DNA of 5,852 nt from Flammeovirgaceae bacterium (GTDB lineage Bacteria > Bacteroidota > Bacteroidia > Cytophagales > Cyclobacteriaceae), in contig QIDJ01000387.1 in the NCBI GenBank assembly GCA_003228395.1, forward strand, positions 1-5,852, read 5' to 3'. The number at the start of each line of letters is the position of its first letter. Position 1 is the stretch's first letter. Below the pieces are notes generated by a model. It saw only the letters and a list, made by a program, of their open reading frames with translations. It had not been told where the DNA came from and searched no databases. Positions 1 through 5,770 of this stretch are shown in pieces. A program made the position numbers and the translations under genes.

Positions 1-53
1 AATTATGGGCTGTGATAGTGCTTGCGAAATGGCTTGATTTTACCTTCGGTTAA
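1..53 (+). CDS. 3' end of an unidentified upstream gene (partial)
   Basis: Reading from base 3, an open frame encodes LWAVIVLAKWLDFTFG and ends at the TAA at 51-53. The stop shares its last A with the ATG of the next gene (TAATG), the classic arrangement for translational coupling, so this is very likely the tail of the preceding gene in the glycosyltransferase operon. The hydrophobic, Trp-containing end (LWAVIVLAKWL) is reminiscent of the C-terminal helix of asparagine-synthase-like proteins, which often sit beside WbuB-type transferases in polysaccharide clusters. With 16 residues this is only a guess and the product should be treated as unknown. Confidence 0.55.
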   Translation, partial: LWAVIVLAKWLDFTFG

Positions 54-1240
54 TGAAAATAATTTACCTGCACCAATACTTTAAGACGCCGGAAGAAGGC
101 GGGCCTATCCGGTCGTATTACCTGGCAAAAGGCCTGGCAAATCATGGTCTTGAGGTTGAAATGATAACTGCTCATAACAAGCCTTTAAAAGTCATTAAAG
201 AGGTGGAAGGAATCCGCGTGCATTATCTTCCGGTTCATTACGACAATTCATTGGGCTTTAAACAGCGGGTAATTTCATTTCTTAAGTTCATGTACCTGGC
301 GGTTGATGAAGCTGCTGCTATCAGGGGGGGCGATCTTTGCTATGCCACCAGCACGCCGCTAACCATAGGACTGGCAGCAATTAAAATAAAAGAAAAGTTT
401 TCTATACCCTATTACTTTGAAGTCCGCGATCTTTGGCCCGAAGCGCCGATTCAGATGGGCGCCATCCGTAATCCATGGATGTTGCGCTACACCCGCGATT
501 TGGAACAACGTATTTATGACCAGGCAGAGAAGATCATTGCACTTTCTCCCGGCATTCATGAAAATATTGTAAAGAAAGCATCCGGTAAACAAGTTGCATT
601 AATACCAAATATGTCAGATGTTAATTTTTTTGAACCTCAGAAAAAGCATCCGTATTTCGAGGATGTTTTCAGGACCAAAAATAAGTTTGTGGTCAGCTAT
701 TTCGGGGCTATCGGTAAGGCCAACCATCTTGAGTACCTACTCGATATTGCCAGGGCAAGCCTGGAAAAACAGCTTCCGGTTAAATTCCTTGTGGTAGGCG
801 ATGGCGCTGAGAAAAACCGGCTCGAAAAACTGGGGCACGACCGGAAACTTTCGAATGTTGATTTCCTGCCGTTTATGAACAAGAATGAACTCCGCGAGCT
901 ATTGAACGTCACCGATGCGGCCTATATCTCTTTTGCAAACAAGCCTATCCTCGAAACCAACAGTCCGAATAAATTTTTTGATGCCCTGGCTTCCGGCAAG
1001 CTGGTGGTTACAAATACAAAAGGATGGATCCGCGAACTGGCAGAAGTTAATCAGTGCGGTTTTTATACCGATCCGGAAACGCCTTCTGATTTTGCCGAAA
1101 AAATCAACCCGTTTATAAATGATAAAATTATGTTAAGCCGTTTTCAGCAAAATGCGCGCAAATTGGGCGAAGTACAATTTTCAAGGCAGCAGCAGGTCAG
1201 TGAGCTGATTCATGTGCTTACGGATACTCCTGATATGTGA
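53..1240 (+). CDS. GT4-family glycosyltransferase, WbuB-like
   Basis: A 395-residue GT-B fold glycosyltransferase that probably transfers a nucleotide-activated sugar to a growing lipid-linked polysaccharide on the cytoplasmic face of the inner membrane. The N-terminal acceptor domain begins MKIIYLHQYF and carries a GGPIR loop at 16-20. The WbuB-type signature FEVRDLWPE lies at 122-130. The C-terminal donor-binding domain starts near 212 (VVSYFGAIGKANHLEYLL), includes VVGDGAEKNRLEKL at 247-260, and has the family acidic motif as E301...D310 (ETNSPNKFFDALASGK). The second acid is Asp where Glu is usual. WbuB of E. coli is an N-acetylfucosamine transferase, but the sugar used here cannot be read from sequence. 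There is no signal peptide or membrane segment, and length is normal for the family. The start overlaps the upstream stop by one base (TAATG) and has no Shine-Dalgarno, which suggests translational coupling within an operon. The gene ends its operon, because the next gene is convergent. Confidence 0.9.
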   Translation: MKIIYLHQYFKTPEEGGPIRSYYLAKGLANHGLEVEMITAHNKPLKVIKEVEGIRVHYLPVHYDNSLGFKQRVISFLKFMYLAVDEAAAIRGGDLCYATSTPLTIGLAAIKIKEKFSIPYYFEVRDLWPEAPIQMGAIRNPWMLRYTRDLEQRIYDQAEKIIALSPGIHENIVKKASGKQVALIPNMSDVNFFEPQKKHPYFEDVFRTKNKFVVSYFGAIGKANHLEYLLDIARASLEKQLPVKFLVVGDGAEKNRLEKLGHDRKLSNVDFLPFMNKNELRELLNVTDAAYISFANKPILETNSPNKFFDALASGKLVVTNTKGWIRELAEVNQCGFYTDPETPSDFAEKINPFINDKIMLSRFQQNARKLGEVQFSRQQQVSELIHVLTDTPDM

Positions 1241-1295
1241 TTAATGGGGGCTAGTCCTGCAATTTTTATTAGAAATGGATTTATAAATGATTGCT

Positions 1296-1319
1296 TTAAA
1301 TGCTAATATGTTAAATGCT
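1296..1319. repeat. short direct repeat TTAAATGCT x2
   Basis: TTAAATGCT occurs at 1296-1304 and 1311-1319, a period of 15 bases, in the AT-rich gap between the convergent glycosyltransferase and alkD-like genes. The copy at 1311-1318 (TTAAATGC) is also the exact reverse complement of GCATTTAA at 1376-1383 in the neighbouring tandem repeat, so the gap can fold back on itself. No U-rich tract follows, so I do not call it a terminator. Confidence 0.6.
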
Positions 1320-1353
1320 TAGATTATTGAAATTTTACACTGGCACAATAAAT

Positions 1354-1389
1354 ATTTACGCATTCTATCATTTACGCATTTAATCATTT
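1354..1389. repeat. tandem repeat of a 16-base unit (about 2.2 copies)
   Basis: ATTTACGCATTCTATC (1354-1369) is followed directly by ATTTACGCATTTAATC (1370-1385) and the start of a third copy (ATTT, 1386-1389). The units differ at two positions. The repeat lies between two convergent genes, where it cannot act as an upstream promoter of either flanking gene. It is most simply a slipped-strand duplication, possibly contributing to a bidirectional termination region. Confidence 0.7.
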
Positions 1390-1449
1390 TTCCTAAAGAT
1401 AAAAGCAGATATTGATCGGTAAAGCAGGACCCAGGCAGGTTTTGGAATT

Positions 1450-2118
1450 TTATTGAATCAGCCGCAATGCTTCTCTCCTGCTTAAATTTTCAAGTTCGGT
1501 TTTTTGTACAAAATCAACCACCCAGTTCGAATTTGTTTTACTGTAACTCCGCAACATCCAGCCGATGGCCTTATTGATGAAAAATTCTTTGCTGCCCAGA
1601 AGCGAATTAATTGTGAACGTTAGCAACCCGGTATCAACATGCGCTTTGTAATTGAGTTGGAACAGTACTGCAGATCTTTGCAGCCACATATTTTCAGTAG
1701 CAATCCATTTTTTTACGTATTTCTTTATTTGATTGGGGTAAATTTTAAAATATTCGCCCATCAATTTGACAGAAATAAAATCTACCGTATCCCACCACGA
1801 TTTATGGGTAACCATAAATTCAAAAAGTGAAACATCACTTTTCTCAAATTGACGCGTGTATTTATAGGCTAATTCCTGTGCGAAGTACTGGTATTCCCGT
1901 TGCGGTTTACTCCATAGCGTTTTCACGATTTTATCCAAATCACTTTTCGGTGGTAAATATTCTTTTGTCAAAAAGAATTTCTGAATTTTTCGTCTAAGCG
2001 GGGTTTTAATTCCATAGTATTCAAATTGATTTTTCATATACGCTTTTTGCCCGGCTGCGATTCCGGCATTTGCATTTTTTTCAAATTCAGATCTCAGTGT
2101 GTTTATAAAATCTGTCAT
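1450..2118 (-). CDS. DNA alkylation repair protein, AlkD-type DNA glycosylase
   Basis: A 222-residue HEAT-repeat-like protein of the AlkD family, which excises positively charged N3- and N7-alkylated purines without flipping the base and so starts base-excision repair. Starting at the ATG at 2118 (MTDFINTLRSEF), the residues known to matter in Bacillus cereus AlkD fall at the same numbers: W109 and D113 in SWWDTVDFIS, R148 in WLQRSAVLFQL, and W187 in INKAIGWMLRSYSK. Other family signatures are YMKNQFEYYGIKTPLRR at 27-43 and REYQYFAQEL at 74-83. An in-frame ATG at 2157 would add 13 residues (MIVDITHFKRAEK). I reject it because the exact match of numbering supports 2118. No strong Shine-Dalgarno precedes 2118, only CGAGCAGAAAAA. 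The gene lies 94 bases downstream of gldB on the same strand, so co-transcription is possible but unproven. It appears intact and active. Confidence 0.93.
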   Translation of the reverse strand: MTDFINTLRSEFEKNANAGIAAGQKAYMKNQFEYYGIKTPLRRKIQKFFLTKEYLPPKSDLDKIVKTLWSKPQREYQYFAQELAYKYTRQFEKSDVSLFEFMVTHKSWWDTVDFISVKLMGEYFKIYPNQIKKYVKKWIATENMWLQRSAVLFQLNYKAHVDTGLLTFTINSLLGSKEFFINKAIGWMLRSYSKTNSNWVVDFVQKTELENLSRREALRLIQ

Positions 2119-2212
2119 TTTTTCTGCTCGTTTAAAATGCGTTATATCTACTATCAATATACAATTTTTGTGATTTACAGATTTGGGCTGTTACCTGATT
2201 TTCCTTAGGATA

Positions 2213-3235
2213 TTAAAACAAACCGGGTGCCTTCCCCTTGTAATTAGATGCCTTAAAAATACGCATGGCATCCTTTTCACTCATCAGGCCGGCCAGTGAA
2301 ACCTCCGGATGGTCTTCCATGTATTTCCTGACTATTTCCCATCCGACCCAGGCGCCGATCCGGCCCGGGCACACCGCAGATATCTCATAGGTATTAGGCC
2401 TTTCGCCCATAAATTTTTCCTTGATGATATGGCTGGTTTCAAAAAGCAGCTCATTTTGAATAAAATTACCCCAGATAATGTGCTGGTTTTCATCTACATC
2501 CGTCAATTCACGTCCTGTGTACCAGATAATCAGGCTGTCCTGTGTGCATGGCAGCATTTTCTTTGTGAAATAGTATTTTTTGCCATAAAAAACCATGTCG
2601 GCGAGCATAGTGTTATCTGCATAATCGGTTGCGATGTATTTGTCTGACAATAGCAGCATTACCGCAGGCAAGATGTATTCCTTCTGGTATCGTCTGAGGA
2701 TATAATTCGGATAGCTGTTGGGTCTGAAGGTAGCATCCGGGCCAATATAATAGTCGAGCCCGATGATGATCAGCGAATCGGAAACATACATTTCGCTGGA
2801 GCCAAAACCGGTAACGAGCGTCTGTATTTTAGGGATTTTCGTATTTGGAAAATAATTCTTCATGTAAGCAAAAGCTTCTTCAAAATCAGCTTTCAGATCG
2901 TGCATATCGCTAAAAACACGCCGCGTTTCTTCCAGCAATACGGCGATATCCCGATTGGAAATCCGGCTGAACAGAATTTCGGCAAGCACCGTATCACCGG
3001 GATACTGATCACTGCCGAGAAATTCCTTTTTCAGTATGGGGTGAAGGGCAAGAAATGCCAGCACGTCCTCTACAGATTCTGAACGGAACAAAGTATCCTC
3101 GAGCCGCTCAATGCGAACATCTTCTTTTAATTGTTCTATTTCGCCTGGAAGATCACAATCAGCGCCACATTCGCTCAGGAAGAATACCACCGATACGAAT
3201 GCCGGTATTTTGATTATGGTTTTGTAAAAGGTCAT
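2213..3235 (-). CDS. gldB: gliding motility lipoprotein GldB
   Basis: A 340-residue GldB-family protein, known in Flavobacterium as a cell-envelope lipoprotein required for gliding. Family hallmarks are AFAYMKNYFPNTKIPKI (121-137), the central block VSDSLIIIGLDYYIG (151-165), NTMLADMVFYGKKYYF (208-223), the C-terminal block around MGERPNTYEISAVCPGRIG (276-294) followed by AWVGWEIVRKYM, and the terminal SNYKGKAPGLF. The N-terminus is a typical export signal: MTFYKTIIK, then a hydrophobic stretch from I10 to L20. The likely lipidated residue is C23, but the preceding box is L-S-E-C with Glu at -1, unusual because small residues are preferred; C27 is a poorer alternative. In flavobacteria gldB is commonly beside gldC and near nadE, and neither is adjacent here. 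The ATG at 3235 follows a 326-base divergent intergenic region, so the gene probably has its own promoter, though I could not place a convincing one. Some GldB-bearing species do not glide, so the name does not prove motility. Confidence 0.92.
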   Translation of the reverse strand: MTFYKTIIKIPAFVSVVFFLSECGADCDLPGEIEQLKEDVRIERLEDTLFRSESVEDVLAFLALHPILKKEFLGSDQYPGDTVLAEILFSRISNRDIAVLLEETRRVFSDMHDLKADFEEAFAYMKNYFPNTKIPKIQTLVTGFGSSEMYVSDSLIIIGLDYYIGPDATFRPNSYPNYILRRYQKEYILPAVMLLLSDKYIATDYADNTMLADMVFYGKKYYFTKKMLPCTQDSLIIWYTGRELTDVDENQHIIWGNFIQNELLFETSHIIKEKFMGERPNTYEISAVCPGRIGAWVGWEIVRKYMEDHPEVSLAGLMSEKDAMRIFKASNYKGKAPGLF

Positions 3236-3561
3236 CTCAGCAAATAAACATAATTCTGTAGTTTTTAGTATTAAGCCTGGCGATTAACATTATTTATAAA
3301 CAGTAAACCGGGGTATCGATTTATGAAATAAACATGAAAATTACAGAAAATGCAATTTTGAACGACTTAAACATTGGGCAGCCAAATAACTTCATATCCC
3401 GAACTAACCAATAGATTATCAGTTGATTATAAAATAAAAGTCTGTTTTTAGCAATTTTTGAAATGGAAAAGGGATTTCGAAATATTATAATTATTCATAA
3501 GATTTTGTACCTTTCTTTCAGTATCATGGTAGGTTTAAGCGGATAATTAAAAATAAAGGTC
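3236..3561. other. 326-base divergent intergenic region
   Basis: AT-rich spacer between the divergent gldB (minus) and GPP34-like (plus) genes. It has no long open frame on either strand and no tRNA-like fold or strong repeat. It should hold both promoters. Only a weak candidate for the plus-strand gene (TACCTTTC at 3508-3515) was found. A six-codon mini-frame, ATG 3526 to TAA 3546 (MVGLSG), lies just upstream of the GPP34-like start, but nothing else supports it as a leader peptide. Confidence 0.6.
3508..3515 (+). promoter_or_regulatory. weak -7-like promoter element for the GPP34-like gene
   Basis: TACCTTTC, preceded by ATTTTG, differs only at the last base from the Bacteroidota -7 consensus TAnnTTTG. 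It lies 46 bases upstream of the ATG at 3562. No TTTG-type -33 element is seen at the usual 17-23 base distance, so the call is tentative. Confidence 0.3.
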
Positions 3562-4239
3562 ATGAAACTGAATTTGATTGAGCAATTTCTCCTGATCGCC
3601 CTTGATGATGATAAGGGACGGTTTGTTACAGATACAACATATTTATACAATGGCTTTGCAGGCGCTATTTTGATGGACCTGGCCATACTGGGTAAAATTG
3701 AATTAAAGAAGAAAATTGTAACGATTACAGGTAAGCCTGATACTGAGGAACCTATTCTGGATCAATCAATTCAGGCTATACAAAATTTAAAAGATGAGAA
3801 AACCGTTGGTTTCTGGATCGGCACTTTCAATGCCAACGCAAAAAACATAAAAAAGATCGTACTCCAGGAGTTAATCGATAAAGGTATATTGAGACGGGAA
3901 AAAGGTAAGATATTATGGGTTATTCCGTATTTTAAATATCCTACGGATAATCCTGTACCTGAAAATAAAGTACGAGCCCAAATACAGGACATCATCATGG
4001 GTCAGACAGAACCCGAACCCCGGGATCTCATGTTGTTAAGCCTGATCGAGGTTTGTGAACTGACCGAAGAAGCATTTCGGTCAAAAGAAGTTTTCAGAAA
4101 AGCGACAAAACGAATTGCTGCATTGACAAAACCCACTTCCCTGAGCAATGTATTGGATCCGGAAATTCAAAAAATGCATGCTGCGGTTATAGCTGCCACA
4201 AGATCGGCGGTTACAGCTTCTACCACGCCAATGGTCTGA
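3562..4239 (+). CDS. GPP34 (GOLPH3/Vps74-like) family protein
   Basis: A 225-residue, mostly helical soluble protein aligning along its length with the eukaryotic Golgi protein GOLPH3/Vps74, which binds phosphatidylinositol-4-phosphate and retains glycosyltransferases. Recognisable blocks are LNLIEQFLLIALDDDKGR (3-20), GFAGAILMDLAILGKIEL (31-48), PILDQSIQAI (64-73), GFWIGTFN (83-90), LQELIDKGILRREKGKIL (101-118) and PRDLMLLSLIEVCEL (153-167). Aligned by eye from memory, human W81 and R90 correspond to D24 and A33, while R171 and R174 correspond to K94 and K97, so the phosphoinositide pocket is only partly kept. Bacterial members are widespread but have no established function. There is no signal peptide or membrane span, so it is probably cytoplasmic or peripheral on the membrane. 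The last 35 residues are Ala/Thr-rich and diverge from the family. The start is preceded by AAAGG, one of the few Shine-Dalgarno-like sequences here. The gene is monocistronic, with divergent and convergent neighbours. Confidence 0.87.
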   Translation: MKLNLIEQFLLIALDDDKGRFVTDTTYLYNGFAGAILMDLAILGKIELKKKIVTITGKPDTEEPILDQSIQAIQNLKDEKTVGFWIGTFNANAKNIKKIVLQELIDKGILRREKGKILWVIPYFKYPTDNPVPENKVRAQIQDIIMGQTEPEPRDLMLLSLIEVCELTEEAFRSKEVFRKATKRIAALTKPTSLSNVLDPEIQKMHAAVIAATRSAVTASTTPMV

Positions 4240-4253
4240 CTGCGGTCGAGGAT

Positions 4254-4275
4254 TACGGTTTAAATCAAACCGGTA
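4254..4275. terminator. hairpin between convergent genes, possible bidirectional terminator
   Basis: CGGTTT (4256-4261) and AAACCG (4267-4272) form a perfect 6-bp stem with a 5-base loop, extendable by TA/TA pairs across a bulged G at 4273. It fills the 37-base gap between the GPP34-like stop and the small lipoprotein stop, where a shared terminator is expected. There is no clear U-tract on either side, so confidence is moderate. Confidence 0.45.
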
Positions 4276-4276
4276 C

Positions 4277-4513
4277 TTAATAGCCGCGTAATGTGTTTTT
4301 TACTTTCCGCTTTCTCATCTGGTTTTGAGCGGAAATATACGTGCGGGTTGAATAGCCACCTCTTTTAGATTCACGTTTATAGCCCTTGAATCTTCCGCTG
4401 CCTTCCCTGGGTTCAGATTTATAGAATCCATACGACGGGCATGTGGATATGGAATAATATCCGCAACCCGCCAACAAAAATACGCATATCAGGATGATAA
4501 ATACCCGTATCAT
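4277..4513 (-). CDS. small basic lipoprotein of unknown function
   Basis: A 78-residue protein with a textbook type II signal: hydrophobic MIRVFIILICVFLLAGC with the lipobox L14-A15-G16-C17, so the mature form is a lipid-anchored peptide of about 62 residues in the cell envelope. The mature part is strongly basic (15 Lys/Arg against 3 Glu and no Asp), rich in Tyr and Gly, and contains STCPSYGFYKSEPREGSGR (23-41) and a C-terminal RKRKVKNTLRGY. I do not recognise a family with confidence; short lipoproteins with a CPxY-type motif after the lipidated Cys do occur in Bacteroidota. The positive charge could favour contact with nucleic acid, LPS or peptidoglycan, but that is inference. Its ATG directly abuts the stop of the upstream remnant (TAAATG), and a perfect -7 element lies 8 bases upstream, so it probably has its own promoter and a leaderless or very short-leader transcript. 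Confidence 0.75.
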   Translation of the reverse strand: MIRVFIILICVFLLAGCGYYSISTCPSYGFYKSEPREGSGRFKGYKRESKRGGYSTRTYISAQNQMRKRKVKNTLRGY

Positions 4514-4805
4514 TTACCCTGCAAATATACGATCCCTGGGGAACACGGCGGCAGAAATCTGTTTGTTATATTTTTTTGCTTCCGGAACGAGCAGGTTATT
4601 TACATGCCGGGTAATACTGTCGTATCTGAACTGCCTCCAGGCATCATCTGCCGGAGCTTTCCATACCCAGTTGTATTCCGGGAGTAACTTTTCCGTGTTT
4701 TCATTTATTTCCAGTTCATAATACAGATGAGTGTCCCCATCCGGGTCGATAAATACCTCAAAATAAAACCATATCCTTTTCAGCAAAAGTTGCCCAAACA
4801 GCGGC
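4514..4805 (-). pseudogene. chimeric remnant: CBM9-like carbohydrate-binding protein fused to a family 10-like glycosylhydrolase fragment
   Basis: The main open stretch (4786-4514) encodes 90 residues and has no ATG; TTG at 4786 is its only possible start. Residues 9-28 (FEVFIDPDGDTHLYYELEIN) match the core of CBM9-like carbohydrate-binding proteins as I know them. Just upstream in a different frame (4805-4761) the sequence encodes AAVWATFAEKDMVLF, which matches the segment normally preceding that core (HVWATLTKRDxVIFYDNDFEVFIDPDGD-like). The two pieces are therefore separated by a small frameshifting deletion that removes the YDND part, between T-runs. Residues 31-42 (TEKLLPEYNWVW) look like the far C-terminal CBM9 signature (PExNWVWSP), implying loss of about 100 residues. 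Residues 48-83 (DAWRQFRYDSITRHVNNLL through ISAAVFP) instead resemble an internal part of family 10-like glycosylhydrolases that commonly reads AWxQFRxDxI...AAVFP. The whole is best read as deletion debris of a polysaccharide-utilisation locus. An active small protein is unlikely. Confidence 0.7.
4522..4529 (-). promoter_or_regulatory. Bacteroidota -7 promoter element TATATTTG for the small lipoprotein
   Basis: On the minus strand, 4529 to 4522 reads TATATTTG, a perfect match to TAnnTTTG. It ends 8 bases before the lipoprotein ATG (CAGGGTAA between them). Transcription would start only a few bases before the ATG or at it, giving a leaderless or nearly leaderless message. No good TTTG -33 element is seen at 17-23 bases; the nearest is TTTC in the gene remnant upstream. 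The element overlaps the last codons (RIF) of that remnant. Confidence 0.5.
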
Positions 4806-4937
4806 TAACTGCTTATATGAGTGTAAAAGCAGCAATATAATGAATTGGCAAAAAGGCCGCAAACTACATACCTGCTTATGGATGGCAGGAAATAGCCGTT
4901 AATTTATTTGAGAAGAATTACAGCTTGTTGTATTTTC

Positions 4938-5576
4938 ATGCGGATGAAAACAGTTAGCTGTATCGTATTGGCATTTCTGTTCGGATTACATGCGCCCTCT
5001 TTTTCCCAATCTGTAAGATTGGGTGTAAAGTTCAGCCCTACAATCACATTCAACAGATTTGTTTCCCATGCAGACTCCATCGCCATCGAAAATACGCGGG
5101 ACGATAAACGGTTTACTTTCGGCCTGACAGCCGATTTTGGCCTGTCAGACAATTACTTTTTCAGCACGGGCGCCTTATACAGCCTGCGTAAAGTGACTTT
5201 CGCTGCGGAAAACCTCAATACCGGCGAGTCGGATGCGGAGCAGTACAGCCTGGAATACATCGAAATTCCATTAACACTGAAATTATACACGAATAATATC
5301 GGAGTGGATTCGAAGATTTATGTTCAGCCGGGCTTTACACTGGATTTTTTGGTAAACTGGAAAGGAATTAATAAAAATGATAACCGGGTTAAAGATTTTA
5401 ATTTTTTTGATTCCTCTTTTTACTTCGGGGCCGGCTGGGACAAGCAACTTGGCGTAACCACCTCTTTTTTTGTCGGGTTGTTTTATCAACGCGGCCTGGT
5501 GGATATTGCCAATAAAAATGACGACATCACGTTAAAGAATGACCTGCTGGGACTCGACCTGGGGCTGCGGTTTTAG
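4938..5576 (+). CDS. PorT-like outer-membrane beta-barrel protein
   Basis: A 212-residue outer-membrane protein of the OMP beta-barrel/PorT-like type (PF13568-like). The N-terminus MRMKTVSCIVLAFLFGLHAP is a signal peptide with probable signal peptidase I cleavage after SFS, before QSVRLGVKF. The mature part has alternating strands such as RLGVKFSPTITFNRF, FTFGLTADFGL, YFFSTGALYSLRKVTF, YIEIPLTLKLYTN, KIYVQPGFTLDFLV, SFYFGAGWDKQLGV and TSFFVGLFYQRGLVDI, and ends LGLDLGLRF, the C-terminal Phe typical of barrel assembly signals. The conserved YIEIPLTLKL block is characteristic of this family. The frame is open upstream to a TTG at 4908, but the ATG at 4938 or 4944 (MKTV...) is preferred because it gives a proper signal peptide. 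TTTATTTG at 4903-4910 is a near-consensus -7 element. Most relatives have no assigned function; one member, PorT, works in type IX secretion, but this is not shown to be that orthologue. It appears monocistronic. Confidence 0.85.
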   Translation: MRMKTVSCIVLAFLFGLHAPSFSQSVRLGVKFSPTITFNRFVSHADSIAIENTRDDKRFTFGLTADFGLSDNYFFSTGALYSLRKVTFAAENLNTGESDAEQYSLEYIEIPLTLKLYTNNIGVDSKIYVQPGFTLDFLVNWKGINKNDNRVKDFNFFDSSFYFGAGWDKQLGVTTSFFVGLFYQRGLVDIANKNDDITLKNDLLGLDLGLRF

Positions 5577-5603
5577 GTCAGTGCGTATTCCGGTGTATGA
5601 ACC

Positions 5604-5633
5604 GGGCGTCTGATTGAGTCTGAGCAGACGTTT
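5604..5633 (+). terminator. hairpin downstream of the PorT-like gene, possible terminator
   Basis: CGTCTG (5607-5612) and CAGACG (5625-5630) form a perfect 6-bp stem, extendable by three G-T wobbles (GGG with TTT), around a 12-base loop. It begins 28 bases after the stop codon. Only TTT follows the stem, so it is a weak intrinsic terminator at best. Confidence 0.35.
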
Positions 5634-5682
5634 CGACCAGGGAATGACGATTTATTGATCTTTTGAGATAAACTCCTGAAGC

Positions 5683-5733
5683 CAAACCCTGATTGGGTAT
5701 CGTCATGGCAGGGTTATTCGCACACAGGGTTTG
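5683..5733. repeat. inverted repeat CAAACCCTG / CAGGGTTTG with a third competing arm
   Basis: CAAACCCTG (5683-5691) is the exact reverse complement of CAGGGTTTG (5725-5733). A second copy of the right arm, CAGGGTT at 5709-5715, can pair with the same left arm (AACCCTG, 5685-5691), so the two hairpins exclude each other. A further exact 8-bp pair, ATGACGAT (5644-5651) with ATCGTCAT (5699-5706), crosses them. Confidence 0.6.
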
Positions 5734-5770
5734 CTAATTTTACATGAAAGCAAAATAAGCAGGGCGTCCC

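Noticed and set aside
2119..2157. Thirteen-residue N-terminal extension of the AlkD-like protein from an upstream ATG
   Set aside because: Using the ATG at 2118 places W109, D113, R148 and W187 exactly at the B. cereus AlkD numbers, and the extension shows no family similarity.
2309..2647. 112-codon plus-strand frame opposite gldB
   Set aside because: It lies wholly within the well-supported gldB gene on the other strand and its translation shows no family features.
3526..3546. Six-codon mini-frame (MVGLSG) upstream of the GPP34-like gene as a leader peptide
   Set aside because: It has no ribosome-binding site of its own, no attenuator-like hairpins follow, and its composition is not regulatory.
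53..4239. Idea that the GPP34-like protein works with the WbuB-like glycosyltransferase, as GOLPH3 does with Golgi transferases
   Set aside because: The genes are over 2 kb apart, separated by two minus-strand genes and not co-transcribed, so nothing in the window supports a link.
4809..4832. CTGCTT/AAGCAG hairpin with a 12-base loop near the pseudogene
   Set aside because: A 6-bp stem with no U-tract, lying within degraded coding sequence; expected by chance.
4908..4937. TTG start at 4908 for the PorT-like protein
   Set aside because: It would add MRRITACCIF before the signal peptide. The ATG at 4938 or 4944 gives a normal signal sequence, and the region upstream holds a possible promoter element.
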